In this document: positions 8,591-17,873 of the stretch, piece after piece
Numbering within the stretch: position 1 is the first letter of the stretch
Layout: every line of letters starts with the position of its first letter
From: Brevibacillus sp051967035
Lineage (GTDB): Bacteria > Bacillota > Bacilli > Brevibacillales > Brevibacillaceae
Direction: 5' to 3'
Assembly: GCF_051967035.1 (NCBI RefSeq)
Contig: NZ_JBQCKK010000013.1
Location: 53,330 to 117,329, forward strand
Length of the DNA: 64,000 nucleotides
Made by a program: the position numbers and the translations under genes
Notes under the pieces: generated by a model
The model's input: only the letters and a program-made list of their open reading frames with translations
Databases searched by the model: none
Told to the model about the DNA's origin: nothing

Positions 8591-8756
8591 TGTTGCATTC
8601 ACTCCTGCCGTTTTCTTTCCTGATTTCTCTCCTATCTTATCACGAATCGCGATTTTTTCCCTCCTGACGTCTTGTGTTTCTCCATCACTCGTGTCATCAT
8701 TACACTTTGGCATCCTCGCTTATGATTCTTTTGACGATAATGGAGGCAGGTCTGAA

Positions 8757-10721
8757 GTGGAACGATACCCTTTTCCCTACGATCCGGCCCAGCCGTTCAT
8801 CCCGCAGGTGAGCGACTGGGTAGCGGACGTTTTTTACGAGATATTGCCAGAGGCAGGCTTCGAGGTGCGCGATGAGCAAATCTACATGGCGTTTCAGCTC
8901 GAACGGGCTTTCCAGGAAAAGCGGACGATTTTTGCCGAGGCGGGGGTCGGGACGGGCAAAACGCTCGCCTACCTGCTGTACGCCATCTGCTATGCCCGCT
9001 ATACGCGAAAGCCGGCGATCATCGCCTGTGCCAACGAGTCGCTGATCGAGCAGTTGGTGAAGCCGGAAGGGGACATCGCCAAGCTGGCCAAGCATCTGAA
9101 CCTGACCATCGACGCCAGACTGGGAAAATCGCCGGACCAGTATCTTTGCTTGCGGAAGCTGGACGAGGCCCGTCACGAGCTGGATGGCGACGAAGTTTTC
9201 CAGGACATGTACGAGGGGCTGCCGTCTTTTGTGCACACGCACGAAGCGCTCCAGTCGTTTTATCCGTACGGAGACCGCAGCGCGTATTCGGCGCTGAGCG
9301 ACCGGCAATGGGCCAAGATCAACTGGGATGCGTTCCAGGACTGTTTGGTCTGCGACAGGCAGCATCGGTGCGGACAGACGCTGTCGCGCGACCACTATCG
9401 CAAGTCGGCCGATCTCATCATCTGTTCGCACGATTTTTACATGGAGCACGTCTGGACGTACGAAGCGAGAAAGCGGGGCGGGCAGCTGCCGCTTTTGCCG
9501 AGCCACAGCTCCGTCATTTTTGACGAAGGGCATTTGCTGGAGCCTGCCGCGCAAAAGGCGTTGACCTACAAGCTGAACCACGCCGTTTTCGAAGAGATCA
9601 TTACGCGGCTCTTGCAAGGGGAGATTAGGGAGTCGTTGGCCGTAGCCATTGAAGAAGCGATCGTCCAGAGCGAGGAGCTGTTCTCGCGCTTGAACGCCGA
9701 GAGCAAGCCAGTGGCTGGCTCTTCCCGCAAGGAAATCGCCTTTCACCCCGAACTGCTTGCCGCCATTCACCGCTTTACCAGCCTGATCGGCTCGATTGAG
9801 GAGGAACTGGCGCTGGAGAGCGGTCTGTACACGCTGGACGACTTTCAACTGCGGATCGTCGAGGAGCAGTTGGACATGATGCAGCTTGCTCTTCGCCTGT
9901 TCCAGCAGCCCGATCACGTCGTTTCCTGGATGAGCGAAGAAGGGACAGGCCCGACCCTGGTCGTCATGCCGAAATTGGTGCGGGAAGTGCTCCGGGAGCG
10001 CGTTTTCTCGCAAAACATGCCGATCGTGTTCTCGTCTGCGACCTTGTCGGTCAACCAGTCGTTTGCCTACATGGCCGACAGCCTGGGCATTGAAAACTAC
10101 CTGTCGTTTTCCGTCGCCTCTCCGTACGACTACGCGGAGCAGATGGAAGCGTTCGTGCCGCCGTTGTCCTGTACGCAGCCGTTCGCGGAAAAAATGAAGC
10201 TGGCCGTCGCGCTGCTGCAAAAAACCGGGGGACGCGCGCTGCTTTTGTTTTCGTCGAGGGAAGAAATGCAAGCGTTCAAACACGCGGTCGGTGCGTACCC
10301 GGAATGTGCCTCCATGCGCTTTTGGTACGAGGGCGACGGGGAAATCAGCCATCTGATCTCCTGTTTTCAGAACGACGAAAAGAGCATTCTGTGTGCCGTC
10401 TCACTGTGGGAAGGGCTGGATGTGCCGGGGCCGTCGCTCTCGAACGTCATCATCTGGTCGCTGCCGTTTCCGCCGAACGATCCGGTGTTTGCCGCCAAGC
10501 GTAAAAGCGCAGCGTCGCCATTCGAAGAAGTCGATCTGCCGTACATGCTGCTCAGACTGCGCCAAGGGATCGGCCGCCTGATTCGCACCCGCGAGGACAG
10601 CGGCATCGTCTCCATCCTGAGCCCGGAGTTGTGGAGCGACGAGCGGCTCAGAGAGCATGTGCAGAGCGTCTTTCCGGAAGGCGTGCAGTGGCGCGCTGCG
10701 CTGGCGGGCGAGCCTGTTTAG
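8757..10721 (+). CDS. DinG/YpvA-like ATP-dependent DNA helicase with Fe-S cysteines
   Basis: Superfamily 2 helicase of the XPD/DinG group, 654 aa. The Walker A motif is AEAGVGTGKTLA (residues about 60-71) and the Walker B box is FDEGH. Four cysteines (131, 196, 199 and 205) sit between helicase motifs I and II with the spacing expected of an XPD-type 4Fe-4S domain. The motif VI region is LRQGIGRLIRTREDSG. There is no N-terminal exonuclease domain, so it is closer to B. subtilis YpvA or E. coli YoaA than to Bacillus DinG. The GTG at 8757 has GGAGG 11 nt upstream; earlier in-frame starts run into the divergent gene. Probably acts in DNA repair. Confidence 0.85.
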   Translation: MERYPFPYDPAQPFIPQVSDWVADVFYEILPEAGFEVRDEQIYMAFQLERAFQEKRTIFAEAGVGTGKTLAYLLYAICYARYTRKPAIIACANESLIEQLVKPEGDIAKLAKHLNLTIDARLGKSPDQYLCLRKLDEARHELDGDEVFQDMYEGLPSFVHTHEALQSFYPYGDRSAYSALSDRQWAKINWDAFQDCLVCDRQHRCGQTLSRDHYRKSADLIICSHDFYMEHVWTYEARKRGGQLPLLPSHSSVIFDEGHLLEPAAQKALTYKLNHAVFEEIITRLLQGEIRESLAVAIEEAIVQSEELFSRLNAESKPVAGSSRKEIAFHPELLAAIHRFTSLIGSIEEELALESGLYTLDDFQLRIVEEQLDMMQLALRLFQQPDHVVSWMSEEGTGPTLVVMPKLVREVLRERVFSQNMPIVFSSATLSVNQSFAYMADSLGIENYLSFSVASPYDYAEQMEAFVPPLSCTQPFAEKMKLAVALLQKTGGRALLLFSSREEMQAFKHAVGAYPECASMRFWYEGDGEISHLISCFQNDEKSILCAVSLWEGLDVPGPSLSNVIIWSLPFPPNDPVFAAKRKSAASPFEEVDLPYMLLRLRQGIGRLIRTREDSGIVSILSPELWSDERLREHVQSVFPEGVQWRAALAGEPV

Positions 10722-10824
10722 GCAAGCGCAGGCTTCGGCAAGCCTGTGCCGATGGCCAGGGCCTTGTGCAAATGTATGACACTTCTGTTACGATCCGAGA
10801 GAAACCGGCGAGGCTGAAGGCGAC

Positions 10825-10836
10825 AAATGCTATAAT
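10825..10836 (+). promoter_or_regulatory. Extended -10 promoter element
   Basis: TGCTATAAT (10828-10836) is an extended -10 with a perfect TATAAT; no clear -35 lies 17 bp upstream. It would drive the small membrane protein gene at 10869. Confidence 0.4.
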
Positions 10837-10868
10837 GGAGTATCCGCCATGCAAAAAAAGGAAGAAGA

Positions 10869-11093
10869 TTGGGACAGGGATGGTGTTCACTTTTGGGTAA
10901 CGTAGATTTTGCGAGCTTGCCGTGGGATTTGTTTTGGGTCGGAATCTCGTATTTTTTGGTGACCGGGTCGTTTTTCTGTATCGGCTTTATGCGCCTTGTT
11001 TCCCAGCGGGTGAAAAGCGGCATTGTCTGTATGGCCATCGCGGTAATCAGCGGGGGACTTTTCTTGCGCTATTTGTTTACGCATCACATTTAA
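10869..11093 (+). CDS. Small membrane protein of unknown function
   Basis: Predicted 74-aa protein with two hydrophobic segments (residues about 16-41 and 50-68) joined by the basic turn RLVSQRVKSG, so it is probably a helical hairpin in the membrane. The TTG at 10869 is 5 nt downstream of AAGGAAG; a second TTG lies at 10893. A strong extended -10 element lies 33 bp upstream and a terminator follows at 11157, so it looks like a real single-gene transcript. I recognise no family. Confidence 0.55.
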   Translation: MGQGWCSLLGNVDFASLPWDLFWVGISYFLVTGSFFCIGFMRLVSQRVKSGIVCMAIAVISGGLFLRYLFTHHI

Positions 11094-11156
11094 CTCCGAT
11101 TCCCATGCGGGCCTGATGTGTATCGGACGTCCATTTTCGATAGCCGTACATAGTGG

Positions 11157-11191
11157 AGCTGACGGTGAAACGCGCCGTCGGCTTTTTTTTT
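11157..11191 (+). terminator. Intrinsic terminator
   Basis: Stem AGCTGACGG/CCGTCGGCT with a 9-nt loop, followed by a long T run. It ends the small membrane protein transcript. Confidence 0.85.
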
Positions 11192-11623
11192 GCCTTGATT
11201 TCCCGGAAAGAATCGGCAGGGAATGTAAACAATTTGTAACGCGTTTTCCTCTGGTGCCCCTTATAATCAGGAGACAAGAGGTTGCCGGGCGAAGAGCGGC
11301 AGCGAGGGCTTCGTCAACCCCGTTGGAAAAAAGTCCGGCGTGACCGCGAAAACAAGGAAGGAAAGAGGGGAAACAGCCATACATAAAAAGAAGGAGCACA
11401 TTTCTGACAGAACGTAGGGCACCACATTCCGAATACGGGCAAGGAGGATTGGAAGGATTCATTTTCCCTAACAGATGATGAACGACCAACCCCCGTTTTC
11501 TTTTCGCGAACTTCAAAGAAATCTGGGGTTTTTGAATTCCGATCGCACGGATTTCCCGATGGGTCATGACTGCCCCTGTCAACGAATGAACGAACAGAAT
11601 GGAAGCAAAAGGGGAGAATGCAG
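11192..11623 (+). other. Long untranslated leader region before the acyltransferase gene
   Basis: More than 400 bp without a convincing gene. GGTTG (11281-11285) and CAACC (near 11315) can close a hairpin that also pairs CGAAG with CTTCG inside. A TATAAT at 11262-11267 may be a -10 element, but no -35 lies at normal distance. I could not match the leader to any known riboswitch class. The antisense reading frames here look like chance. Confidence 0.3.
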
Positions 11624-11758
11624 ATGAACGGCATGGCGAGCACGATCAACAAGAACAACCAAGCCATCCTTTTTTCGAAGGGCCACAATCCGATGCACAA
11701 GCAAGCAGAAGGACGGACTCGCCAAACCAACAGCGGAGGAGGCCGCCGACATGCCTGA
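11624..11758 (+). CDS. Possible short upstream ORF coupled to the acyltransferase
   Basis: A 44-codon frame opens with ATG after GGGGAG and ends with a TGA at 11756-11758, inside the first codons of the next gene (ATG at 11751). The overlap would allow translational coupling. The predicted peptide is polar and basic (ends GGGRRHA) with no recognised domain. It may be a real leader peptide or a chance frame; the ribosome binding site is the only positive sign. Confidence 0.3.
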   Translation: MNGMASTINKNNQAILFSKGHNPMHKQAEGRTRQTNSGGGRRHA

Positions 11759-13889
11759 ACCGATCAAGGCTACCGACAGCCGTTACATGCCCGGAATCGA
11801 CGGGCTTCGGGCACTGGCGGTACTCGCCGTCCTATTTTATCACGTCAATGACAAATGGGCGCCGGGGGGATTGCTCGGCGTCGGGATCTTTTTCGTCCTC
11901 TCCGGCTACCTGATTACCGATTTGCTGATTGCCCAGTGGCGCAGATACGGGCGGCTGGACATGAAGGACTTCTGGCTGCGCAGGGCCAGACGGCTTTTGC
12001 CTGCCCTGTTGCTGCTTTTGGTTGTGGTCGTGACCACCGTCGCGTTGTTTCTGCCGGAGCAGATGGGACGCTTGCGCGGGGATGTATGGGCAGCTATTTT
12101 CTACGTCAGCAACTGGTGGCTAGTCTTTTCCGAGGTATCGTACTTTGAGAAATTCGGCCCGCCGTCGCCGCTTGGCCATCTGTGGTCGTTGGCCGTGGAG
12201 GAGCAGTTTTACCTGATCTGGCCGCTCTTGGTCGCACTCGGGCTGTCCGTGGTCAGACGCCGCGGCCCGCTCGTGATGATGACGCTCGGCCTGGCTGCTT
12301 GCTCGGCGGTTCTGATGGCCGTCATGTATGTGCCGGGAGAGGACCCGAGCCGGATTTATTACGGAACAGACACCCGGGCGTTTGCCCTCTTGATCGGGGC
12401 TGCTCTGGCCATGCTGTGGCCGAGTCGCAAACTGCCCGCGACCATATCCGGCAAGGCACGCGCGACGCTGGACGCAATCGGGAGCGCGAGTCTTGTGACG
12501 TTGCTTCTGGCGATCTGGAAAACGAACCAGTACGATGACTTTCTTTATCAGGGCGGGCTGGTCCTGCTATCGCTGGCAAGCGCGGTTCTGGTAGCCGTCC
12601 TCGCCCACCCGGCAAGCGCCCTGGCGAGGTGGATGGGCTGCAAGCCGCTCAGATGGCTTGGCGTACGCTCATACGGCATCTATTTGTGGCACTTTCCCGT
12701 GATCGTGTTCACAAGCCCGGCACCTGGCGCGGACGGAGGCTGGCTCGCTGTCTTGCGCGCCGCCCTTCAGCTTGCGGCTTGCATCGGGTTGGCCGCTCTG
12801 TCCTGGAAATACGTCGAGGAACCGATTCGCCATGGTCTGCTGGGCAGAGTCTGGGCGAAGCTCCGCTCGGGGAAAAAGCAGGGGACGCCCAGACGCTCTA
12901 CCCGCGTACTCGCCACCGGGTGCGCCATTATGCTGTGTGTCCTTTATTTTGGAGTAGCTACGTTGACTTCTGGCGCTACTGCGGGCAACGGCTCTGTGCT
13001 GCCACCGCCGGCGGAGTCGTCCCCGGCCGAAGAAAAGCCGGGACATAAGGAGGCTGCCGATAGCGTCGAAAAACCGCACGGCCCCGAATGGCCAGTAGCT
13101 GCGAAGAAGCCGGACGCGACCGCAAAGCCCGGTAGCCAAACGGCGGCAAAGCCGAAACCGGAAGCGAAGCCGGCTGCAACCCAACCAGCTGGGGGTGGCA
13201 CAAAGCCTGTGCAAAATCCGGGCAATTCCGTTGATTCCCAACCGCCGAAAGCTTCGGATGCGCCAGCCGTTGCCGTCCATTCCGGCGAAGGATGGACCGC
13301 CATCGGCGACTCCGTCATGCTCGACGTGGAGCCGTATCTGGCGAAGCTGTTGCCCGGGATCGTCATTGACGGCAAAGTCGGTCGGCAAATGTCGCAAGCC
13401 CCGGATACGATTGCCGCCCTGAAAGCGCAAGGGCGGCTGGGCAATCGGGTAATCATCGAACTGGGGACGAATGGTCCCTTCGGCAAAAGGCAGCTCGACA
13501 AGCTGCTGCAGGCATTGCATGGCGCTGAGCAGATCGTCCTCATCAACACGCGAGTTCCGCGGCCTTGGGAAAGCGTTGTGAACCAGACGCTGGCAGATGT
13601 GGCAGCCGCCCATCCGAACATCAAGCTGATCGATTGGCATGCGGCAAGCGCAGGCAAACCCTCGTATTTTTACAAAGACGGCGTGCATCTCAACTCCGAG
13701 GGCGCGCGGGCGTATGCTTTGCTCGTAGCCCATGCGCTGGCTTCGGCCAAAGCCGACCAGGAAAACGAGGCGCCAGCACCGAAGCCGGACGAGGAACAGC
13801 CGCAACAGCCACAGCCAGCGACTCAAGATGCCCACAAGCAGGAGCATGGGACAAAAGAGCCGCAGGAAGCGCAAGAAGCGCAGCAATAA
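11751..13889 (+). CDS. OatA/OafA-like membrane acyltransferase with C-terminal SGNH-like domain
   Basis: Cell-envelope O-acyltransferase of 712 aa, probably acetylating peptidoglycan or another surface polymer. Residues about 1-390 are the acyltransferase-3 membrane domain: MPGIDGLRALAVLAVLFYH carries the conserved His, followed by about ten hydrophobic segments and GVRSYGIYLWHFPVIVF. A Pro/Ala/Lys-rich linker (about 420-510) leads to an extracellular SGNH-type domain with IGDSVMLD (block I), ELGTNGPFG (block III) and KDGVHLNSEGA (block V, Asp-His). The last 50 residues are again low complexity. GGAGG lies upstream of the ATG at 11751, and a terminator follows. Confidence 0.88.
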   Translation: MPEPIKATDSRYMPGIDGLRALAVLAVLFYHVNDKWAPGGLLGVGIFFVLSGYLITDLLIAQWRRYGRLDMKDFWLRRARRLLPALLLLLVVVVTTVALFLPEQMGRLRGDVWAAIFYVSNWWLVFSEVSYFEKFGPPSPLGHLWSLAVEEQFYLIWPLLVALGLSVVRRRGPLVMMTLGLAACSAVLMAVMYVPGEDPSRIYYGTDTRAFALLIGAALAMLWPSRKLPATISGKARATLDAIGSASLVTLLLAIWKTNQYDDFLYQGGLVLLSLASAVLVAVLAHPASALARWMGCKPLRWLGVRSYGIYLWHFPVIVFTSPAPGADGGWLAVLRAALQLAACIGLAALSWKYVEEPIRHGLLGRVWAKLRSGKKQGTPRRSTRVLATGCAIMLCVLYFGVATLTSGATAGNGSVLPPPAESSPAEEKPGHKEAADSVEKPHGPEWPVAAKKPDATAKPGSQTAAKPKPEAKPAATQPAGGGTKPVQNPGNSVDSQPPKASDAPAVAVHSGEGWTAIGDSVMLDVEPYLAKLLPGIVIDGKVGRQMSQAPDTIAALKAQGRLGNRVIIELGTNGPFGKRQLDKLLQALHGAEQIVLINTRVPRPWESVVNQTLADVAAAHPNIKLIDWHAASAGKPSYFYKDGVHLNSEGARAYALLVAHALASAKADQENEAPAPKPDEEQPQQPQPATQDAHKQEHGTKEPQEAQEAQQ

Positions 13890-13906
13890 ACGAAAGCGAA
13901 TCAAGG

Positions 13907-13944
13907 CAGGCCAGTCTTTCCAAAAGGAGCGCTGGCCTGTTTTC
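13907..13944 (+). terminator. Intrinsic terminator
   Basis: CAGGCCAG and CTGGCCTG form a perfect 8-bp stem followed by TTTTC, directly after the acyltransferase gene. Confidence 0.75.
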
Positions 13945-14056
13945 TGTACAGGATGAAAGGGAAGCAAGACGCCAAAAGGTGATGCCACGGCAAGAAAAGC
14001 GAAACCATTCGTCAATCCCGGGAGATTTACGAAAAATAAATCAAAAGGAGTCAGTT

Positions 14057-14464
14057 ATGGAAGCCAGTTCTAAACCCTCCCCAACAAGATGGTATGCGGT
14101 TAAGATTTTATTTGAATCCGTTCATACGGGTGACTCTTGTTTTGACAGGAGTCACGGCGAAAACATGAAGCTGTTTGAGGAAAGTATTCTGGTCGTAAAA
14201 GGGATGAATAAGGAAGGGGCGATTGCGTCGGCAGAGCAGTTTGCCAAAAAAGCCGAGCATGAGTTCGTGAATGGTTATGGTGAAATCGTGAAGCATCAGT
14301 TTGTCCAAGCGTTAGATGCTTTTGAGCTACACGACGATGACATCACACATGGAACGGAAATCTACTCAAGATTTATCCATGTTCGCAGGGACCATTCAGC
14401 CATGGATGTAACGAAACGCTATTTCCCAGAAGCTGTAGGTGATGATGGGGATACCAGTATGTAA
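14057..14464 (+). CDS. DUF4288 domain-containing protein
   Basis: Cytosolic protein of 135 aa matching the DUF4288 family: WYAVKILFESVHTG near the start, FEESILVVKGMNKEGAIASAEQFAK in the middle and FELHDDDITHGTEIYSRFI near the end. Function unknown; family members are often near immunity-type or phage-related genes. The ATG at 14057 is preceded by AAAGGAG; longer in-frame starts run back through the terminator. The coding stretch is visibly richer in A and T than its neighbours, which hints at separate acquisition. Confidence 0.75.
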   Translation: MEASSKPSPTRWYAVKILFESVHTGDSCFDRSHGENMKLFEESILVVKGMNKEGAIASAEQFAKKAEHEFVNGYGEIVKHQFVQALDAFELHDDDITHGTEIYSRFIHVRRDHSAMDVTKRYFPEAVGDDGDTSM

Positions 14465-14586
14465 CGGTATTCAACCGAGGGTAGCCGGGCAGTGTATGCT
14501 GCATCTTCACATGGACTTTTTTGGTCTTCTCCTGTACGATTGCATACGGGATTCTTACCATGCAACGGAGGAAAGAAGGAAAAACA

Positions 14587-15495
14587 ATGATTCGTTCATA
14601 CGCGCTACTGCTTTTTTGCGTGACATTGTGGGGAAGCAACTTTGTGTTCGGGAGCATGCTGGTCAAAGAGTTTCCCCCGCTGTTTCTCGCCGATGTCCGG
14701 CTGATTTTCACGTCGCTGTTTTTGGTGATGTACGCCTGGCTGACGAAAAAATTTGTGAAACTGACGCGGCGGGAGCTGGGCCTTCTCGTCTTGCTCGGAC
14801 TCGTCGGAACGCTGGCCAACCAGACGGCGTATTTCAACGGCTTGCTGACGACTGATGCCACGACCGCCTCACTGATCCTGTCGTTGGCGCCGATCGTGAC
14901 CGCCATTCTGGCTTCGCTGTTTTTGAAAGAGCCGTTTACGCTGCGCATGAAGCTCGGCTCGGCGCTCGCCTTGCTCGGCACGTTTTTTGTCGTGGGGGTG
15001 GGGGCGGGTCTTTCCATTTCCAAAGGCGTGCTGCTGATCGTGATTGCGATGGTGACCTTCTCGGCGTCGATGATTATCATTCGCAAGCTGACACAGACGA
15101 TGCAGCCGTTCATTGCGACGGTGTACTCGACAACAGCCGGGACGCTGTTTTTGACACCTGCTGCCATGCTGACGCTCGATTCCGCAGCGCAGATCAGCCG
15201 GGAAGCATGGGCGTGGGTCCTGTTGATCGTCACAGCGATTCTCATGCAGGGCGTTTGCGGGATCGTCTGGAATTCGCAGCTGAAAACGGTCGGGACGGGG
15301 AAAGCGGCGATTTTCCTCAACCTGCAGCCGTTCGTGGCGATGCTCGTCGGCTTTTTGCTGCTCGGCTCGCAGGTGACCGCGATCCAAGTAGGCGGCTCTC
15401 TCTTGATTGTCGCAGGCGTCGTGGTCGCAAGCGTGCGCTCCAAGCAGTCTGCCGTGCAAAGGCTTGCCAATCGTTCGAATCGGTACAACGTTTGA
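14587..15495 (+). CDS. EamA family (DMT superfamily) transporter
   Basis: Drug/metabolite-type exporter of 302 aa with ten hydrophobic segments in two EamA repeats of five. The first repeat opens with LLFCVTLWGSNFVFGSMLVK and contains TANQTAYF-like residues; the second begins near GVLLIVIAMVTFSASMIII and ends with FLLLGSQVTAIQVGGSLLIVAGV. The substrate cannot be told from sequence; relatives export amino acids or metabolites. The ATG at 14587 follows GGAGGAAAGAAGG; the upstream ATG at 14521 is less likely. Confidence 0.88.
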   Translation: MIRSYALLLFCVTLWGSNFVFGSMLVKEFPPLFLADVRLIFTSLFLVMYAWLTKKFVKLTRRELGLLVLLGLVGTLANQTAYFNGLLTTDATTASLILSLAPIVTAILASLFLKEPFTLRMKLGSALALLGTFFVVGVGAGLSISKGVLLIVIAMVTFSASMIIIRKLTQTMQPFIATVYSTTAGTLFLTPAAMLTLDSAAQISREAWAWVLLIVTAILMQGVCGIVWNSQLKTVGTGKAAIFLNLQPFVAMLVGFLLLGSQVTAIQVGGSLLIVAGVVVASVRSKQSAVQRLANRSNRYNV

Positions 15496-15680
15496 AATCA
15501 TGGACTTCGCTTGCGCCATCGTGACGGACGGCAGAGCTGTACGGCTGAAGCGCGCGCTTGACCAGACGGGTGGGGCTTTTGGTTCCCGCTGCTTCGGGCG
15601 ACAGCTGCGGAGTGGACTTTCCTTTTGCAAACCATGTACAATCGGTGGTAGCTGTCGTATATTTCAGGAGGCGAACTTGC

Positions 15681-16652
15681 ATGAATCGCGAACAATCTCG
15701 TTTGGAAACGGCAACCTTTGCAGGTGGATGCTTCTGGTGCATGGTCAGCCCGTTTGACAAGCTGCCAGGAGTCCATAAGGTTGTATCAGGTTATACAGGC
15801 GGACATGTGGAAAATCCGACCTATGAACAGGTGTGCTCCGGTACCACGGGACACTACGAAGCCGTACAGATTACGTACAATCCTGCGCTCATCTCCTACG
15901 AGGAGCTGCTGCAGATGTTCTGGAGACAGATCGACCCGACAGATGCAGGCGGCCAATTCGGCGATCGCGGACAGTCGTACGCTCCGGCGATTTTCTTCCA
16001 CAGCCCCGAGCAGGAACGGTTGGCAATCCAGTCGCGCGAGGAGCTTGCGCAAAGCGGCCGTTTTCAGAAGCCGATCGCGACCTTGATTTTGCCTGCCAAG
16101 CCGTTTTACCCGGCAGAGGAGTATCACCAGGACTACTACAAGAAAAATCCGCTGCGCTACAACTACTACAAGGCAGCGTCCGGCAGGGCGAAGTTCATCA
16201 AGGAAGCGTGGAGCGACAAACAAAGACAGGAAGAGTTGAAAAAGAAGCTGACGCCGATTCAGTATGAAGTGACGCAGAACAACGGCACCGAGCGTCCGTT
16301 TGCCAATGAATACTGGGATCACAAGGAAGAGGGCATTTACGTCGATATCGTCTCCAACGAGCCGCTGTTTTCCTCGCTGGACAAATTCGATTCGGGCTGC
16401 GGCTGGCCGTCTTTTACCAAACCGCTGCACGACGACAACATCACAGAGCACATCGACCTGTCGCACAACATGATCCGAACGGAGGTACGCAGCAAGCAGG
16501 CCGATTCTCATCTCGGACATGTGTTCGAGGACGGTCCCGGAGAAAACGGCTTGCGCTATTGCATCAACTCGGCGGCGCTGCGCTTCATTCCCAAAGACAA
16601 ACTGGAAGAGGAAGGCTTCGGCGCGTACAAAAAGCTGTTTGAAAACAACTAG
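15681..16652 (+). CDS. msrAB: Bifunctional peptide methionine sulfoxide reductase MsrA/MsrB
   Basis: Fusion enzyme of 323 aa repairing both epimers of methionine sulfoxide. The MsrA domain (residues about 8-165) has the catalytic GGCFWC (Cys17, with Cys20 nearby) and GHYEAVQITYNP. The MsrB domain (about 180-320) has SGCGWPSF, DSHLGHVF and the catalytic cysteine in RYCINSAALRF. CAGGAGGCG lies 9 nt before the ATG. The A-B order is the usual one in Firmicutes. Monocistronic, cytosolic (no signal peptide). Reducing power would come from thioredoxin. Confidence 0.95.
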   Translation: MNREQSRLETATFAGGCFWCMVSPFDKLPGVHKVVSGYTGGHVENPTYEQVCSGTTGHYEAVQITYNPALISYEELLQMFWRQIDPTDAGGQFGDRGQSYAPAIFFHSPEQERLAIQSREELAQSGRFQKPIATLILPAKPFYPAEEYHQDYYKKNPLRYNYYKAASGRAKFIKEAWSDKQRQEELKKKLTPIQYEVTQNNGTERPFANEYWDHKEEGIYVDIVSNEPLFSSLDKFDSGCGWPSFTKPLHDDNITEHIDLSHNMIRTEVRSKQADSHLGHVFEDGPGENGLRYCINSAALRFIPKDKLEEEGFGAYKKLFENN

Positions 16653-16841
16653 CGCTGGCTGCTGCCCCACGGTACGTCTTGCGAGCGACGATTGTGCGAT
16701 TTTGGACGAAAGCGACACCGTTTTGTAACGAAAATGGCCCGATTTCTGTCATAATGGGTACGTACTTCTCCATCCGAAGAACGTACCCAACACCTTTGTG
16801 GGCTGTCTGTATAGCCGGGCCCGATTCGAAAGGACGTCACG

Positions 16842-17771
16842 ATGAAACGTTTTGCCAATTGTACCAACCATCCGATCATACTGGTAATGGCGGCGATTCT
16901 GACGCTGTCGGGGTGCAGCGGCTTGGCTGTGCCGGCTCCGACAGAAAAAACGGAGTCGCCTGCCGCCGCACCGGAACAGACGAAGCAGGAAAGCGTCAAA
17001 CCGGGGGAAAAGGGCAAGCCGACCGCTCAAGAGCCAGCAGCTTCTGGCGAACCCGCGCCGTCTGTCGAAGTCAAGCCGGATACAGCGAAGCAAACGGAAG
17101 CGCAGCCGCCGAAAAAGCCGCCTGCCAAAGCATCCGCCGACACCGAGGAGCTGCTGGCGGGCATCGAGGTAGTCGCCGAGCCGGAGAGCATGGCGGTCCT
17201 CGTCAACAAGCAGCGCAAGCTCCCGGAAAACTACACGCCCACCGATCTCGTTTTTCCGAATGTGCCTTACCTGCTCCCGGAAAAAAGCGAGAAGCGGAAG
17301 ATGCGCAAAGAAGCGGCAGCGGCATTGGAAGCCCTGTTCGCAGCGGCGAAAGCAGACGGGATCGCGCTGGCGGGCGTATCCGCGTACCGTTCGCACACGT
17401 ACCAAAAAGCGTTGTTCCACCGCTACGTGCAAAAAGACGGAATCGAGAAGGCGCGCACCTACAGCGCCGTGCCCGGAACGAGCGAGCATGAGACGGGACT
17501 GGCGATCGACGTCGCCGGGCTGGACGGCAAATGCGCCGCGACCAGCTGCTTTGCCAACACCAAAGAAGCGAAGTGGCTGGCCGAGCACGCGACAACGTAC
17601 GGCTTTATCATCCGCTACCCGGAAGGAAAAGAGGCAATCACCGGCTACATGTACGAACCGTGGCATTTGCGCTATGTCGGGCCGGAGATCGCCAAAAAAA
17701 TCGGAGAGCAGGGCATTACGCTGGAAGAATACTGGGGCGTGGTCCCCGTCTCCGCCGATGCCCAACGCTAA
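16842..17771 (+). CDS. VanY-type D,D-carboxypeptidase lipoprotein (M15B)
   Basis: Surface lipoprotein of 309 aa. The N-terminal signal peptide ends in the lipobox LTLSGC (Cys at about residue 26), followed by a Pro/Glu/Lys-rich tether to about residue 110. The catalytic M15 domain shows SAYRSHTYQKALFHRYV, the zinc motif SEHETGLAID and EPWHLRYVG, the standard His, Asp, His set. It should trim the terminal D-Ala of peptidoglycan stem peptides outside the membrane. The start is the ATG at 16842. A terminator follows the gene. Confidence 0.9.
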   Translation: MKRFANCTNHPIILVMAAILTLSGCSGLAVPAPTEKTESPAAAPEQTKQESVKPGEKGKPTAQEPAASGEPAPSVEVKPDTAKQTEAQPPKKPPAKASADTEELLAGIEVVAEPESMAVLVNKQRKLPENYTPTDLVFPNVPYLLPEKSEKRKMRKEAAAALEALFAAAKADGIALAGVSAYRSHTYQKALFHRYVQKDGIEKARTYSAVPGTSEHETGLAIDVAGLDGKCAATSCFANTKEAKWLAEHATTYGFIIRYPEGKEAITGYMYEPWHLRYVGPEIAKKIGEQGITLEEYWGVVPVSADAQR

Positions 17772-17783
17772 CCAACCAAAAGC

Positions 17784-17824
17784 AACGCCGATTTTTCGCA
17801 GGAAGAAAAGTCGGCGTTTTTCTT
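17784..17824 (+). terminator. Intrinsic terminator
   Basis: CGCCGA/TCGGCG stem with a long A/T-rich loop and a T run after it, between the VanY gene and the TetR regulator. Confidence 0.75.
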
Positions 17825-17873
17825 GTACAGCTGCTGTCGGGCGCGCAATCTCCCATTGAGAAAGGGATTTGTA

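Noticed and set aside
11234..11267. Strong promoter TTGTAA...TATAAT before the OatA-like gene, and a similar TTGTAA...CATAAT at 16723-16755
   Set aside because: The spacers are 22 and 21 bp, too long for a SigA promoter, and no clear ECF -10 element is at the right distance from TGTAAC.
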